Positions 18,431 through 28,708 of a stretch of DNA of 59,843 bases are shown piece after piece. Made by a program: the position numbers and the translations under genes. A model generated the notes under the pieces. That model saw nothing but the letters and a program-made list of their open reading frames with translations, was not told the DNA's origin and made no database searches. This DNA is from DATJIG01 sp050260515. GTDB lineage: Bacteria > Pseudomonadota > Alphaproteobacteria > SMXQ01. Numbering within the stretch: position 1 is the stretch's first letter; every line of letters starts with the position of its first letter. The stretch lies in contig JBLNCI010000004.1 in NCBI GenBank assembly GCA_050260515.1, positions 1 through 59,843 on the forward strand. Reading direction: 5' to 3'.

Positions 18431-18716
18431 GTCGGGCAACCGACTATGGCGATAAACGCTTTGTGGAATAAGCGATGCGGACCCGGGGGCAGTACCCGGC
18501 GCCTCCACCAAATCCCGTATCCCTGCGCTGACACGCAGGGCCTCGATGGGGGCGAACCAGGATCGACGCGCGTGGTAAAGGCAAAGTTTTCGCCCGGCAT
18601 GATACCGCCGTTATCGGGTCATTTGATAGGTGCGAACGATAACAAGCTCGCCCTCGCTGCTTAACTAGCTTAAGCAAGCGCGGCCCGGGGGGCGCCGGGC
18701 AACAGAAGCCCCCCAC
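18431..18716 (+). ncRNA. ssrA: Circularly permuted two-piece tmRNA
   Basis: The acceptor half comes first: T-stem CCGGG/CCCGG (18483-18487, 18495-18499), acceptor strand CGCCTCC (18500-18506), then ACCA ending at 18510. A 37-base intervening segment with a perfect 7-bp hairpin (CCCTGCG/CGCAGGG) is followed by the coding half, whose 5' GGGGGCG (18548-18554) pairs with CGCCTCC, with a G-U at the third position as needed for alanine charging. The tag frame at 18632-18664 reads ANDNKLALAA then TAA. An H-type pseudoknot (GCCCGG 18683-18688 with CCGGGC 18695-18700, G-run with the C-run at 18709) closes the RNA. Ends are approximate. It rescues stalled ribosomes. Confidence 0.93.
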
Positions 18717-18851
18717 CTCATCTCCTTCTTGCTTGCGACATTCTCACCGACTTGCGACATCCGCGCCCCGCGCGGTCGCTGCCGTGACACTTTCCCGAAA
18801 CGCGCGTTTCGGGTTACGCTCGCTCACCGCCGAGGGAAAACGACATCGTCC

Positions 18852-19373
18852 ATGTCTCAGAACACGCTGGATTATGAGCGGCTGGTCGACGGCGCCCTGA
18901 AAGGCGTCGTGCGCGACGCGCTGGCGAATGCGGGCCGACGCGGGCTCCCGGGCGCCCATCATTTCTATCTGACCTTCAAGACCGCCCATCCCGGCGTGGA
19001 GCTCTCCGAGGCGCTGCGCTCGCGCTACCCCGACGAGATGACCATCGTGCTCCAGCATCAGTTCTGGGGTCTCGACGTCAACGACGACGGCTTCGAGGTC
19101 ACGCTCTCCTTCTCCGGCGTGTCGGAGCGCATCAAGGTGCCGTTCGCGGCGCTCACCTCGTTCGTCGACCCGTCGGTGAAATTCGGTCTGCAGTTCCGCG
19201 TCGGTTCGACGCCGGCCGCGACTGCGGCCGCGGCGTCCTCCGGCGCGACGGGCGGCAAGGCGGAGACGCCGCCGGCCGAGTCGCTGCCCGCCCCGGCGGC
19301 CGACGAGCCGGCCCCGGCCGCCGCGTCGAGCGCCGAGAAGATCGTCTCGCTGGACGCCTTCCGCAAGAAGTAG
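18852..19373 (+). CDS. sspB: SspB-type ClpXP adaptor (stringent starvation protein B homologue)
   Basis: 173 residues. The N-terminal 110 residues (HHFYLTFKTAHPGVELSE, DEMTIVLQHQFWGLDV, FSGVSERIKVPFAALTSFVDPSV) form the SspB substrate-binding fold, which recognises ssrA-tagged proteins and hands them to ClpXP. An Ala/Pro-rich linker follows, then a conserved C-terminal tail EKIVSLDAFRKK, expected to dock on the ClpX zinc domain. ATG at 18852 is chosen; the open frame upstream is not conserved. It lies 136 bases after the tmRNA gene, so tag and adaptor are neighbours. Confidence 0.92.
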   Translation: MSQNTLDYERLVDGALKGVVRDALANAGRRGLPGAHHFYLTFKTAHPGVELSEALRSRYPDEMTIVLQHQFWGLDVNDDGFEVTLSFSGVSERIKVPFAALTSFVDPSVKFGLQFRVGSTPAATAAAASSGATGGKAETPPAESLPAPAADEPAPAAASSAEKIVSLDAFRKK

Positions 19374-19493
19374 CGCCCGCCGAGCCGCTCAGCCGCGCCC
19401 CCGTCGCGGTTGCCTTCGCCTTCCCCGAACGTCTAGTCTCCGGGCGCGCTGCGCGCGCCCGTTCCCGCATCCAACAATCGAGCACCATCAGCC

Positions 19494-21133
<1,640 letters not shown>

Positions 21134-21134
<1 letters not shown>

Positions 21135-21820
21135 TGGCGAAGGCGGCGGCATCGAAGGCATCGGGAGCCCGAGCCGCTCGCGATGTGGCTCCCGACTTCC
21201 TGTTCGACGGGCCGAAGAACGCCACTCTCACGCTGATCCTCGCCCACGGCGCCGGCGCGCCGATGGACAGTGCGTTCATGAACGTCTTCGCCGAAGGCGT
21301 CGCCAGGGCCGGCATCCGCGTCGCGCGCTTCGAGTTCCCCTACATGGCCGAGCGGCGGAAGAGCGGCAAGAAGCGCCCGCCGGATTCGGCGAACACGCTG
21401 CTCGCGACCTTCCGCGCGGCTGCCGCCGCGTTCGAGGGCAAGGCCTTCGCGATCGGCGGGAAGTCGATGGGCGGTCGCATCGCCAGCATGGTCGCCGACG
21501 AGGTCGGGGCGAACGCACTGGTGTGCCTCGGCTATCCGTTCCACCCGCCGGGCAATCCGCCCAAACCCGGTCAAGGAACGTCCCGCACCGAGCATCTGAT
21601 GACGCTCAAGACGCCGACGCTCATCCTGCAGGGCACGCGCGACCCGTTCGGCGGCCGCGACGAGATCGCGAAACTCAAGCTGCCGAAGTCGATCCGCGTC
21701 CGCTGGCTCGAGGACGGCGAGCACTCGTTCAAGCCGCGCAAGGCCTCGGGACGCACCGAGGAGCAGAACCTCGCCGAGGCGATCGACGCGGCGGTGGCAT
21801 TTTTGAAGCCCTTGATCTAA
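21134..21820 (+). CDS. Alpha/beta-hydrolase family protein (KANL3/Tex30-like)
   Basis: 228 residues. LAHGAGAPMDS forms the oxyanion region, GKSMGGR around residue 115 is the nucleophile elbow with the serine, GTRDPFGG carries the acid and DGEHSF the catalytic histidine. These fit the small hydrolase family related to the Tex30/KANL3 domain, usually called dienelactone hydrolase-like, with unknown substrates. Its ATG shares one base with the fumarase TGA, so it is translationally coupled to fumA. No signal peptide. Confidence 0.8.
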
Positions 21821-21882
21821 CGCATCGCGGCCGCGGCGGGCGCCTGTATCCTGAACATCGCCGAAGCTTCGGGAGAACGGGA

Positions 21883-22098
21883 ATGCCGGTCGGAACCGAC
21901 GAGATCATCGCCGAGCTCAATCTGCTGGTGGACCGCTACGGCGATCAGCCGGAGGATCTGCACGAGGTGCACTTCCGGGTGATCGAGCTGATGAACCAGC
22001 TCCGGGCCATGAATGTGTCCGTCCCGGGCGATCTGGTGCGCTTCGAGCGCGAGCTCTCGGAGGAGGTCGAGCGCGCGAAGTCGGCGCCCGGCTCCTGA
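21883..22098 (+). CDS. Small conserved hypothetical protein
   Basis: 71-residue acidic, helical protein, MPVGTDEIIAELNLLVDRYG, with heptad-like spacing of Leu and Ile. Start ATG at 21883 follows a GGGAGAACGG ribosome binding region; TATCCT near 21847 could be its -10. I do not recognise a named family. Two-helix proteins of this kind are common in alphaproteobacteria without known role. It ends 4 bases from the convergent Bug receptor gene. Confidence 0.65.
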   Translation: MPVGTDEIIAELNLLVDRYGDQPEDLHEVHFRVIELMNQLRAMNVSVPGDLVRFERELSEEVERAKSAPGS

Positions 22099-22102
22099 GG
22101 CC

Positions 22103-23140
22103 CTACTCCTTCTTCTCCTCGGTGTAGGCGATGTACTCCTTCACCACCGCCTCCGGCACGTTCGAGAGGTTGGTCACGATCAGCTTCTGGATGTCCGGTC
22201 CGCTGATCGCGCGGCCGACCGGCACGCCCTTCTTCTCGGCCTCGTCCCGGTACCCCGGGTCTTCCACCATCTTCATGTAGGCGGCGCGGAGCACCGCGAG
22301 CCGGTCCTCAGGCACGCCCGGCGGGCCCATCACCGGCAGCCCGATCTGGCTCGGCGCGTTGAGCATGCCGAGCAGCGCCTTCTCGTCGGGGTTGTCGACG
22401 ATATCCGCCATGATCGGCAGTCCGGGAAGTTCCTCGAAGGTCTGGAACACCGGAACGACCACCTTGGTCTCGATCATGTCGGGCCGGGTGTTCTGGATGC
22501 TGCCTTCGTGCGACAGCAGTCCGTCGACCTCGCCGCGCTCGATCGCGATCAGCACGTCGTTGAAGCCGCGATAGCCGTGCACGACCCGGAACGGCCAGCC
22601 CTCGTACTGGGCCAGCACCTTGGGAACGATCGCGTTCTGCGCGCGCGGCGACAGCGCCCCGAGCACGATCTCCTTCTTCGCCTTCCGCAGATCGTCGACG
22701 GTCTTGACGCCGGTCTCCTTGCGCAGCCACAGGATGCTGTTGGTGCTGCCGGCACCGCCGACGTAGGAGAACTTCGCCAGGTCGTAGCTGATGCCCTTCT
22801 GCGGCACGACGTTGCTCAGCAGGAAGCTCGAGCGGCCCGCCATGCCCAGCACGAGACCCGTCTTCTCGGCGACATTGTAAAGGTGGTTGCCGAGGATCGC
22901 GCCGCCCGCGCCGGGCATGTTCTTGGCGATCAGATTGGGATTTCCCGGCACGTAGCGCGGCAGGTACTTGGCGACCAGCCGCATCTCGCCGTCGACGCCG
23001 CCGCCCGGCGGGTAGCCGGCGATGAGGGTGAGGGTCTTGCCGGCGAAGAAATTGTCGTCGGCGCACGCGATCGCCGGCGCGAGCGCGATCAGCGCGGCCG
23101 CGGCCAAGCCAATGAGACGCTCGCGGATGTCCGCTGCCAT
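22103..23140 (-). CDS. Bug/TctC-type solute-binding protein
   Basis: 345-residue periplasmic receptor. A signal peptide (IGLAAAALIALAPAIACADD) precedes FFAGKTLTLIAGYPPGGGVD, which is the glycine-rich ligand-loop signature of the tripartite tricarboxylate transporter receptor family. Such proteins bind carboxylates or related solutes. AGGAGG-type site before the ATG at 23140. No TctA or TctB membrane partners lie beside it, so it is an orphan receptor. A second orphan receptor of this broad class is at 30158-31195; the two are clearly diverged. Confidence 0.85.
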   Translation of the reverse strand: MAADIRERLIGLAAAALIALAPAIACADDNFFAGKTLTLIAGYPPGGGVDGEMRLVAKYLPRYVPGNPNLIAKNMPGAGGAILGNHLYNVAEKTGLVLGMAGRSSFLLSNVVPQKGISYDLAKFSYVGGAGSTNSILWLRKETGVKTVDDLRKAKKEIVLGALSPRAQNAIVPKVLAQYEGWPFRVVHGYRGFNDVLIAIERGEVDGLLSHEGSIQNTRPDMIETKVVVPVFQTFEELPGLPIMADIVDNPDEKALLGMLNAPSQIGLPVMGPPGVPEDRLAVLRAAYMKMVEDPGYRDEAEKKGVPVGRAISGPDIQKLIVTNLSNVPEAVVKEYIAYTEEKKE

Positions 23141-23199
23141 CCCGGCCTCCTTGCTGGTGAGTTGACGCGTGGTCCCGCGCGCGGGATCACGCGCCCGCG

Positions 23200-23610
23200 C
23201 TAGACCTTTTCCTTGCTCCGCTGCTTCGCGTCGCGATCCCGCGGATACTCGACCTGGGCGTAGCCGTGCTCGGAGATGTCGAACAGGTTGCCGTCGACGT
23301 CCATGCCACGGGTCTCGGCGTAGGGTGTCGTCGATGGCCGCTGCGTCGGCGTCGGCAGTCCGGCCTCGACCAGCTTCTCGGCGACCACGGCCGAATCCTC
23401 AACCTCGAAGCCGAAGTGGTTGATGCCGGGCGGTGTGTCCTCGGGACGGCACTTCAAGAGCGCCAGCGTGAGGTAGCCGTCGGTGAGATAGCAGCCGCCG
23501 CTCTTCGAGCGATGGATGATCTCCATCTCGAAGGTATCGACGTAGAACTTCGCCAGACGCTCCGGATTCATCGTCTTGATCGCCAGATGGCGGATGCGCG
23601 CCCGAGCCAT
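23200..23610 (-). CDS. VOC (glyoxalase/bleomycin-resistance fold) family protein
   Basis: 136 residues with paired beta-alpha-beta-beta-beta modules: IRHLAIKTMNPERLAKFYVDTFEMEIIH and INHFGFEVEDSAVVAEKLVEAG. Metal ligand candidates are His8 and the His in INHFGFE, plus an acidic residue in the last strand. Members include glyoxalases, dioxygenases and thiol transferases. Start ATG at 23610 with AGGAGG. Upstream of the Bug receptor gene on the same strand and 60 bases apart; possibly co-transcribed. Confidence 0.8.
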   Translation of the reverse strand: MARARIRHLAIKTMNPERLAKFYVDTFEMEIIHRSKSGGCYLTDGYLTLALLKCRPEDTPPGINHFGFEVEDSAVVAEKLVEAGLPTPTQRPSTTPYAETRGMDVDGNLFDISEHGYAQVEYPRDRDAKQRSKEKV

Positions 23611-23694
23611 GGAAGCCTCCTGTTCTTATGATATTGCCGCGATGTTACAACGGATCGCGCCGTCGTGAACAGCCGGCCGCCGTTCGACGGCCGG

Positions 23695-24696
23695 TCACAA
23701 CCAGCGGTAGCGCCGGAACAGCGAATAGAGCCCGACGCACAGCGCGACGATCGCCGCGAGCACGGCGTAGTAACCGTAGGCCCACCGCAGCTCCGGCATG
23801 TTGTCGAAGTTCATGCCGTAGATTCCCGCGACCGCCGTCGGCACGGCCAGGATCGCCGCCCAGGCGGCGAGCTTGCGGGTGACGCCGGTCTGCTCCGCCT
23901 GGCCGAGCATCATGCTCGCCTCGAAGGCGAAGGCGAGGATCTCGCGATGGGCGTCGATCTCCTCCTCGACATGGCGGATATGGTCGCTCACGTCGCGGAA
24001 CAGCGGCTGCATGGCCGGGTCGAGCGCTGGCACCTCCGCCTGCTCGAGCTTGCGGCAGACCTCGACCAGCGGCGCGGCGGCGTTGCGAAGCCGCTGCAGA
24101 TCGCGGCGCAGCATGTACAGCCGCTCGATCTCCGCGTTGGTGAGCGTACGGTCGAGCACGCGGTCCTCGATGTCCTCGACGATCTCGCCGATCGACTGGA
24201 TCACCGGGAAATACTGGTCGACGATGAAGTCGAGCAGCGCGTACAGAACGAAGTCCTCGCCCTTCGCGAGCGACTGCGGCGCGGCCTCGGCGCGCTCGCG
24301 CACGGGGCCGTACGAGCACGACGCGCCGTGGCGCACCGACACGACATAACCCTTGCCGACGAAGATGTCGGTCTCGCCGAACGCGATACGGCCTTTGACC
24401 ATCTGCGCGGTTCGCGCGACGACGAACAGGCAGTCGCCGTACTGCTCGAGCTTCGGACGCTGGTGGGCCGCCGCGGCGTCTTCGATCGCGAGCGGATTGA
24501 GATCGAAAACCTGCTGCAGCCGGGCGAGCAGGCGCATGTTCGGCTCGTAGAGGCCGATCCACACGATGTGGCCGGGGCGCTGCGCCCACTCGCGCGCCTC
24601 ATCGACCGTGATGTCGCGAATGCGGCGCCCCTCGCAATAGACAGCCGCGGCGACGACGCCCGGCTCGTGCTTGGGATCCGCTGCGCTCGAGTCCAT
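23695..24696 (-). CDS. corA: CorA-type magnesium/cobalt transporter
   Basis: 333 residues. Large cytoplasmic N-terminal domain, a long charged helix (residues about 200-280), and two C-terminal membrane helices with the selectivity motif YGMNF between them (IYGMNFDNMPELRWAYGY). The basic tail FRRYRWL is typical. It forms a pentameric channel for divalent cation uptake. ATG at 24696 is preferred; a -10-like TATCCT lies six bases upstream, suggesting a leaderless message. Divergent from an MFS gene. Confidence 0.92.
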   Translation of the reverse strand: MDSSAADPKHEPGVVAAAVYCEGRRIRDITVDEAREWAQRPGHIVWIGLYEPNMRLLARLQQVFDLNPLAIEDAAAAHQRPKLEQYGDCLFVVARTAQMVKGRIAFGETDIFVGKGYVVSVRHGASCSYGPVRERAEAAPQSLAKGEDFVLYALLDFIVDQYFPVIQSIGEIVEDIEDRVLDRTLTNAEIERLYMLRRDLQRLRNAAAPLVEVCRKLEQAEVPALDPAMQPLFRDVSDHIRHVEEEIDAHREILAFAFEASMMLGQAEQTGVTRKLAAWAAILAVPTAVAGIYGMNFDNMPELRWAYGYYAVLAAIVALCVGLYSLFRRYRWL

Positions 24697-24702
24697 GGCG
24701 GC

Positions 24703-24708
24703 AGGATA
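24703..24708 (-). promoter_or_regulatory. -10 element directly before corA
   Basis: On the minus strand TATCCT lies six bases before the corA ATG, preceded at an 18-base distance by TGGTCA. No Shine-Dalgarno is present between them. Confidence 0.35.
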
Positions 24709-24840
24709 TCGCGCCGACGCGGCCGCTGACCAGAACCTGCGGGTGGACACCCGGCCCTCACGGCGTCACGGTGCGCCCGAAAACGGCTTCCGTTTAGGCG
24801 CTTGCCCCGCCACAATCGGACGTCAAGCGAGCGACGCCTC

Positions 24841-26079
24841 ATGCCTTTGGAATCTCCGTCGACCGCGCCCCGGACCGGCGCGCGCGGCGACCACGCATCC
24901 CCGATGAACCCGGCCGTCCCACGCACGGTGTGGTTCCTCGGATTCGTGTCGATGTTCATGGACATCTCCTCGGAGATGATCCACGCGCTGCTGCCGGTAT
25001 TCCTGGTCGGAACGCTCGGCGCAAACGCGGTTCTGGTCGGCGTCATCGAGGGGCTCGGCGAGGGCATCGCCGCGATCACCAAGATCTTCTCCGGCACGAT
25101 CAGCGACTGGATCGGCAAGCGCAAGCTGCTGGCGGTGATCGGCTACGGGCTCGGCGCCGCCAGCAAGCCGTTTTTCGCGATGGCGACGACTCCGTTCGAA
25201 GTGCTCGGGGCGCGGATCGCCGACCGCATCGGCAAGGGTATCCGCGGGGCGCCGCGCGACGCCCTCGTCGCGGACATCACCCCGGAGCACGCCCGCGGCG
25301 CCGCCTTCGGCCTGCGGCAATCGCTCGACACCGTCGGCGCATTCTCGGGACCGCTGCTCGCGATGGCGCTGCTCGCGTGGCTCACGGACATCCGAGCGAT
25401 CTTCTGGGTCGCCTTCGCGCCGGCCGTGCTCTCCGTCGTTGTCCTTATCGCCCTCGTCCGCGACCCCGAGCGCTCGTCGACCGATGCCGCTCCCGCCGGC
25501 GCGCCGCTCGCGTGGCGACGGCTCCGCGGAATCGGCGCGGGGTACTGGACCGTCGTCGCCATCGGCGTCGTGTTCACCTTCGCCCGCTTCAGCGAGGCCT
25601 TCCTGGTGCTGCGCGGTCAGGATGCGGGCCTGACGCTGGCGCTTTTGCCGGGAATTCTCATCGCGATGAACGTCGTCTACGCCGCGACCGCGTGGCCGGC
25701 CGGGCGTCTGTCGGACCACGTCGACCGCCGCGCCGTGCTGGCCGGCGGGCTCGCCGCCCTGATCGTCGCCGATTTCGTGCTGGCGCTGTGGGACGGCATC
25801 GCCGGCGTCCTGCTGGGCGCCGCCTTCTGGGGACTTCACATGGGCCTCACGCAGGGACTCCTGGCGGCGATGGTGGCCGACACGGCGCCCGCCGACCTGC
25901 GCGGAACCGCGTTCGGCCTGTTCAATGTCGTGACCGGCGTGGTGCTGTTCCTCGCAAGCCTTCTTGCCGGGGCGCTGTGGGAGACGCTCGGGCACGCGGC
26001 CACGTTCCTCGCCGGCGCCGGGTTCGCCACTGCCGCCGCCCTGGGGCTCCTGCTGCTGCGTCGCCGTGGGTCCGAATAG
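24841..26079 (+). CDS. MFS transporter
   Basis: 412 residues, 12 hydrophobic segments. VWFLGFVSMFMDISSEMIHALLP opens the first helix and GTISDWIGKRKLLAVIGYG is the A-motif loop. The segment GARIADRIGKGIRGAPRDALVAD is characteristic of a subgroup annotated as YnfM/tetracycline-type efflux proteins found across proteobacteria. ATG at 24841 is reported; ATG at 24904 would remove only hydrophilic residues and is equally possible. Substrate unknown. Confidence 0.82.
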   Translation: MPLESPSTAPRTGARGDHASPMNPAVPRTVWFLGFVSMFMDISSEMIHALLPVFLVGTLGANAVLVGVIEGLGEGIAAITKIFSGTISDWIGKRKLLAVIGYGLGAASKPFFAMATTPFEVLGARIADRIGKGIRGAPRDALVADITPEHARGAAFGLRQSLDTVGAFSGPLLAMALLAWLTDIRAIFWVAFAPAVLSVVVLIALVRDPERSSTDAAPAGAPLAWRRLRGIGAGYWTVVAIGVVFTFARFSEAFLVLRGQDAGLTLALLPGILIAMNVVYAATAWPAGRLSDHVDRRAVLAGGLAALIVADFVLALWDGIAGVLLGAAFWGLHMGLTQGLLAAMVADTAPADLRGTAFGLFNVVTGVVLFLASLLAGALWETLGHAATFLAGAGFATAAALGLLLLRRRGSE

Positions 26080-26115
26080 CGGCACAATTGCGAATGCGTC
26101 GCGCGCGCATCCGTG

Positions 26116-26144
26116 TTGACTTCGCTGCACCGCGCCTTTATCAA
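26116..26144 (+). promoter_or_regulatory. Promoter of the mntP riboswitch leader
   Basis: TTGACT (26116-26121), 17-base spacer, TATCAA (26139-26144); start expected near 26151, right at the 5' side of the riboswitch aptamer. Confidence 0.6.
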
Positions 26145-26147
26145 CGG

Positions 26148-26272
26148 CCGCATTGGGGAGTAGCCACCGTCGCAGCGTTCCCCGCGACGGATCCGCATCA
26201 ACACACTCGCGGACGCCCTCGGGGCCATGCGTGGTGCGGCTGGCGCGACAAGCGCCCGGCGAGACCAAGACG
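26148..26272 (+). promoter_or_regulatory. yybP-ykoY manganese riboswitch
   Basis: The leader of mntP holds the two conserved internal loops of the yybP-ykoY class: GGGGAGTAGCC at 26155-26165 and CAACACACTCG at 26199-26209, joined by a CCGTCGC/GCGACGG hairpin (26167-26173 with 26184-26190). A 3' GGCGAGACC at 26258-26266 resembles the closing strand of the element. The class binds Mn2+ and turns on manganese exporters, which is exactly the downstream gene. Boundaries are approximate. Confidence 0.83.
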
Positions 26273-26333
26273 AGACTTCCGCCGCTCCGGCCGGCGCTGT
26301 CGTCGTCTTGTGTCATTGCCCGGCGGAAGTCCC

Positions 26334-26897
26334 ATGAGCCCCCTCGCCATCGTCGTCATCGCCTTCGGCATGTCGGTCGACGCCTTCGCCGCCGCGCTGG
26401 CGAAGGGCGCGGCCCTGCACCGCCCGCAACTCAAGGAAGCCCTGCGCACCGGCGCGATCTTCGGCAGCGTCGAGGCGGTCACCCCTGTCCTCGGCTGGGC
26501 CGCTGGTCTCGCCGCGTCCGCCCTCGTCGAGGAGATCGATCACTGGATCGCGCTGTTCCTCCTCGGCGGCGTCGGCGCGAAGATGATCTACGAGGCGTTG
26601 ACGCGCGACGGCGAGACCGCGAAGCCGCAGCGGCATTCGCTGATGACCCTCGTCGTCACCGCGATCGGCACCAGCATCGACGCCATGGCGGTGGGCGTGA
26701 CCCTGGCGTTCCTCGACGCCAGCATCGTCGTCGTCGCGCTGGCCATCGGACTCGCCACCTTCACGATGACGACCACGGGCGTGATGATCGGACGCATCGC
26801 CGGAGCGAGGCTCGGCAAGCGGGCCGAGCTGATCGGCGGCGTCGCCCTGATCTGCCTCGGCGTGCGCATCTTCGTCCAGCATATGTGGGGCATCTGA
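26334..26897 (+). CDS. mntP: Manganese efflux pump MntP
   Basis: 187-residue inner-membrane protein with six helices in two repeats. Each repeat has the family motif with a membrane aspartate: FGMSVDAFAAALAKGA near residue 15 and GTSIDAMAVGVTLAF near residue 110. MntP exports Mn2+ and protects from manganese excess. Start ATG at 26334. The Mn riboswitch and promoter upstream show how it is controlled. Length is normal for the family. Confidence 0.95.
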   Translation: MSPLAIVVIAFGMSVDAFAAALAKGAALHRPQLKEALRTGAIFGSVEAVTPVLGWAAGLAASALVEEIDHWIALFLLGGVGAKMIYEALTRDGETAKPQRHSLMTLVVTAIGTSIDAMAVGVTLAFLDASIVVVALAIGLATFTMTTTGVMIGRIAGARLGKRAELIGGVALICLGVRIFVQHMWGI

Positions 26898-26951
26898 CGC
26901 GGCGGGTTTGATCCCGCCGCCGCGGCGCTATACTGCTCCCGGAGCGCCGCC

Positions 26952-27296
26952 ATGCCGACCGCCGATTCCTTCGTCTCCCGCCTGCTTCTCCGGCTCGCGC
27001 CGCTCGGTCCGGTGCGTTCGCGCGCCATGTTCGGCGGCCACGGCCTCTATCTCGACGGCATCCACATCGCCATCGTCCATCGACGCCGCGTCTATTTCCG
27101 CGTCGAGCCGACGTCGGAGGTCGAACCCGGCGCGACCACCTTCACCTACCGTCGCCAGGGCCGCGCGGTGGCGCTGCGCGGCTATCGTTCGCCGCCTTGC
27201 GACGCTCTCGACGACCGCGCGACGCTCCTCTCGTGGGGCGAGCGTGCGGTCGCGGCGGCGAAGGGATCGCGGCGCCCGCGGGGAGCACGGCGATGA
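26952..27296 (+). CDS. TfoX/Sxy N-terminal domain protein
   Basis: 114 residues. RSRAMFGGHGLYLDGIHIAIV followed by RVYFRVEPTSE is the TfoX_N fold, the small domain found in competence regulators; stand-alone copies are common and of unknown role. TATACT at 26929-26934 and GGAG before the start suggest a promoter here. The Arg-rich C-terminus (GSRRPRGARR) may bind nucleic acid. Its TGA overlaps the fumC ATG, placing it as the first gene of a three-gene unit. Confidence 0.8.
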   Translation: MPTADSFVSRLLLRLAPLGPVRSRAMFGGHGLYLDGIHIAIVHRRRVYFRVEPTSEVEPGATTFTYRRQGRAVALRGYRSPPCDALDDRATLLSWGERAVAAAKGSRRPRGARR

Positions 27297-28708
27297 GCGA
27301 CGCGACACGCACCGAATCCGACTCGTTCGGGCCGATTGACGTGCCCGCGGACAAGCTGTGGGGTGCCGTCACCGAGCGCGCGCGACGCAACTTCGTCATC
27401 GGCAACGAGCGCATGCCGGACGAGCTGATCCGCGCCTTCGGCATCCAGAAGCTCGCGGCGGCGCGCGCCAATGTCGCCCTCGGCGCATTGCCGACCGAGC
27501 TCGGCGCGGCGATCGCCGCCGCCGCCCAGGAGCTCGCCGACGGGAAGCTGTCGGAGCACTTCCCGCTGCCGGTGTGGCAGACCGGGTCGGGGACGCAGAC
27601 CAACATGAACGTCAACGAGGTGCTCGCCAACCGCGCCAACCAACGGCTCGGCCGGCCGCTCGGCGCGAAAGCGCCGGTGCACCCCAACGACCACGTGAAC
27701 CTCGGCCAGTCGTCGAACGATTCGGTGCCGACGGCGATCCACATTGCGGCGGCGCTCGCGATGCGCGCGCGGCTCCTTCCGGCGCTGCATCGTCTGCGCG
27801 ACGCGCTGCATGCGAAGGCGCAGGCGTTCCATGATGTCGTGAAGATCGGCCGCACCCACCTCATGGACGCGGTTCCGACGACGCTCGGACGCGAGTTCGC
27901 CACGTGGGCGCATCAGGTGGGTCTCGGCATCGGCCGGGTCGGGCACGCCGAGAAGGCGCTGTTCCATCTGCCCCAGGGCGGCACCGCGTTGGGCACCGGT
28001 CTCAACGCGGCGCAGGGCTTTGCCGAGCGCTTCGCCGGCGAGGCCGCGCTCATCACCGGCTTGCCGTTCGTCGACGGTGGCGATCTCGCCGAGGGAATCG
28101 CGTCGCACGACGCGCTGGTCGAGGTCTCGGGCGCGCTCAACGTGCTCGCCGCGTCCCTGATGAAGATCGCCAACGACATCCGCCTGCTCGCCTCGGGACC
28201 CCGCGCCGGCCTCGCCGAGATCCGGCTGCCCGAGAACGAGCCCGGGTCGTCGATCATGCCGGGGAAGGTGAACCCGACCCAGAACGAGGCGCTCGCCATG
28301 GTGTGCGTGCAGGTGATGGCGAACCATGTCGCGATCACCATCGCCGGCAGCCAGGGGCACCTCGAGCTCAACACCTACAAGCCGCTGATGGCGTCGGCGC
28401 TGTTGCAGTCCATCCGGCTGCTCGCCGATGCCTGCGTCAGCTTCGCGGACAAGGCGGTGGCCGGGATCGAACCCGACCGCGAGCGCATGCAGGAGCTGCT
28501 GTCGCGCTCGCTGATGCTGGTGACGGCGCTTACGCCCCACATCGGCTACGACAAGGCGGCGAAGATCGCCCACACCGCGCTCCACCAGGACCTCACGCTT
28601 CGCGAGGCCGCGATCGCGTCGGGCTGGGTCTCCGCCGAGGACTTCGACCGTTGGGTCGATGCGGCGAAGATGCTGGGCCCCGGCGGCGCCTCCGGGGGCG
28701 GCGGCTGA
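27293..28708 (+). CDS. fumC: Class II fumarate hydratase
   Basis: 471 residues, the iron-free, oxygen-stable fumarase. All three superfamily blocks are present: SGTQTNMNVNEV, the HPNDHVNLGQSSND block with TAIH, and the signature GSSIMPGKVNPTQNEA around residue 318 that holds the catalytic serine. FRIGRTHLMDAVPTTLG-like block is intact. The start ATG at 27293 overlaps the tfoX-like stop (ATGA), and its own TGA overlaps the next ATG. Together with the class I enzyme at 19494 the organism has both fumarase types. Confidence 0.96.
   Translation: MSDATRTESDSFGPIDVPADKLWGAVTERARRNFVIGNERMPDELIRAFGIQKLAAARANVALGALPTELGAAIAAAAQELADGKLSEHFPLPVWQTGSGTQTNMNVNEVLANRANQRLGRPLGAKAPVHPNDHVNLGQSSNDSVPTAIHIAAALAMRARLLPALHRLRDALHAKAQAFHDVVKIGRTHLMDAVPTTLGREFATWAHQVGLGIGRVGHAEKALFHLPQGGTALGTGLNAAQGFAERFAGEAALITGLPFVDGGDLAEGIASHDALVEVSGALNVLAASLMKIANDIRLLASGPRAGLAEIRLPENEPGSSIMPGKVNPTQNEALAMVCVQVMANHVAITIAGSQGHLELNTYKPLMASALLQSIRLLADACVSFADKAVAGIEPDRERMQELLSRSLMLVTALTPHIGYDKAAKIAHTALHQDLTLREAAIASGWVSAEDFDRWVDAAKMLGPGGASGGGG

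Noticed and set aside
18446..18664. A 72-codon open frame that ends in ANDNKLALAA
   Set aside because: This is the tmRNA gene read as protein. The conserved acceptor stem, T-arm, pseudoknot and tag show that it is RNA.
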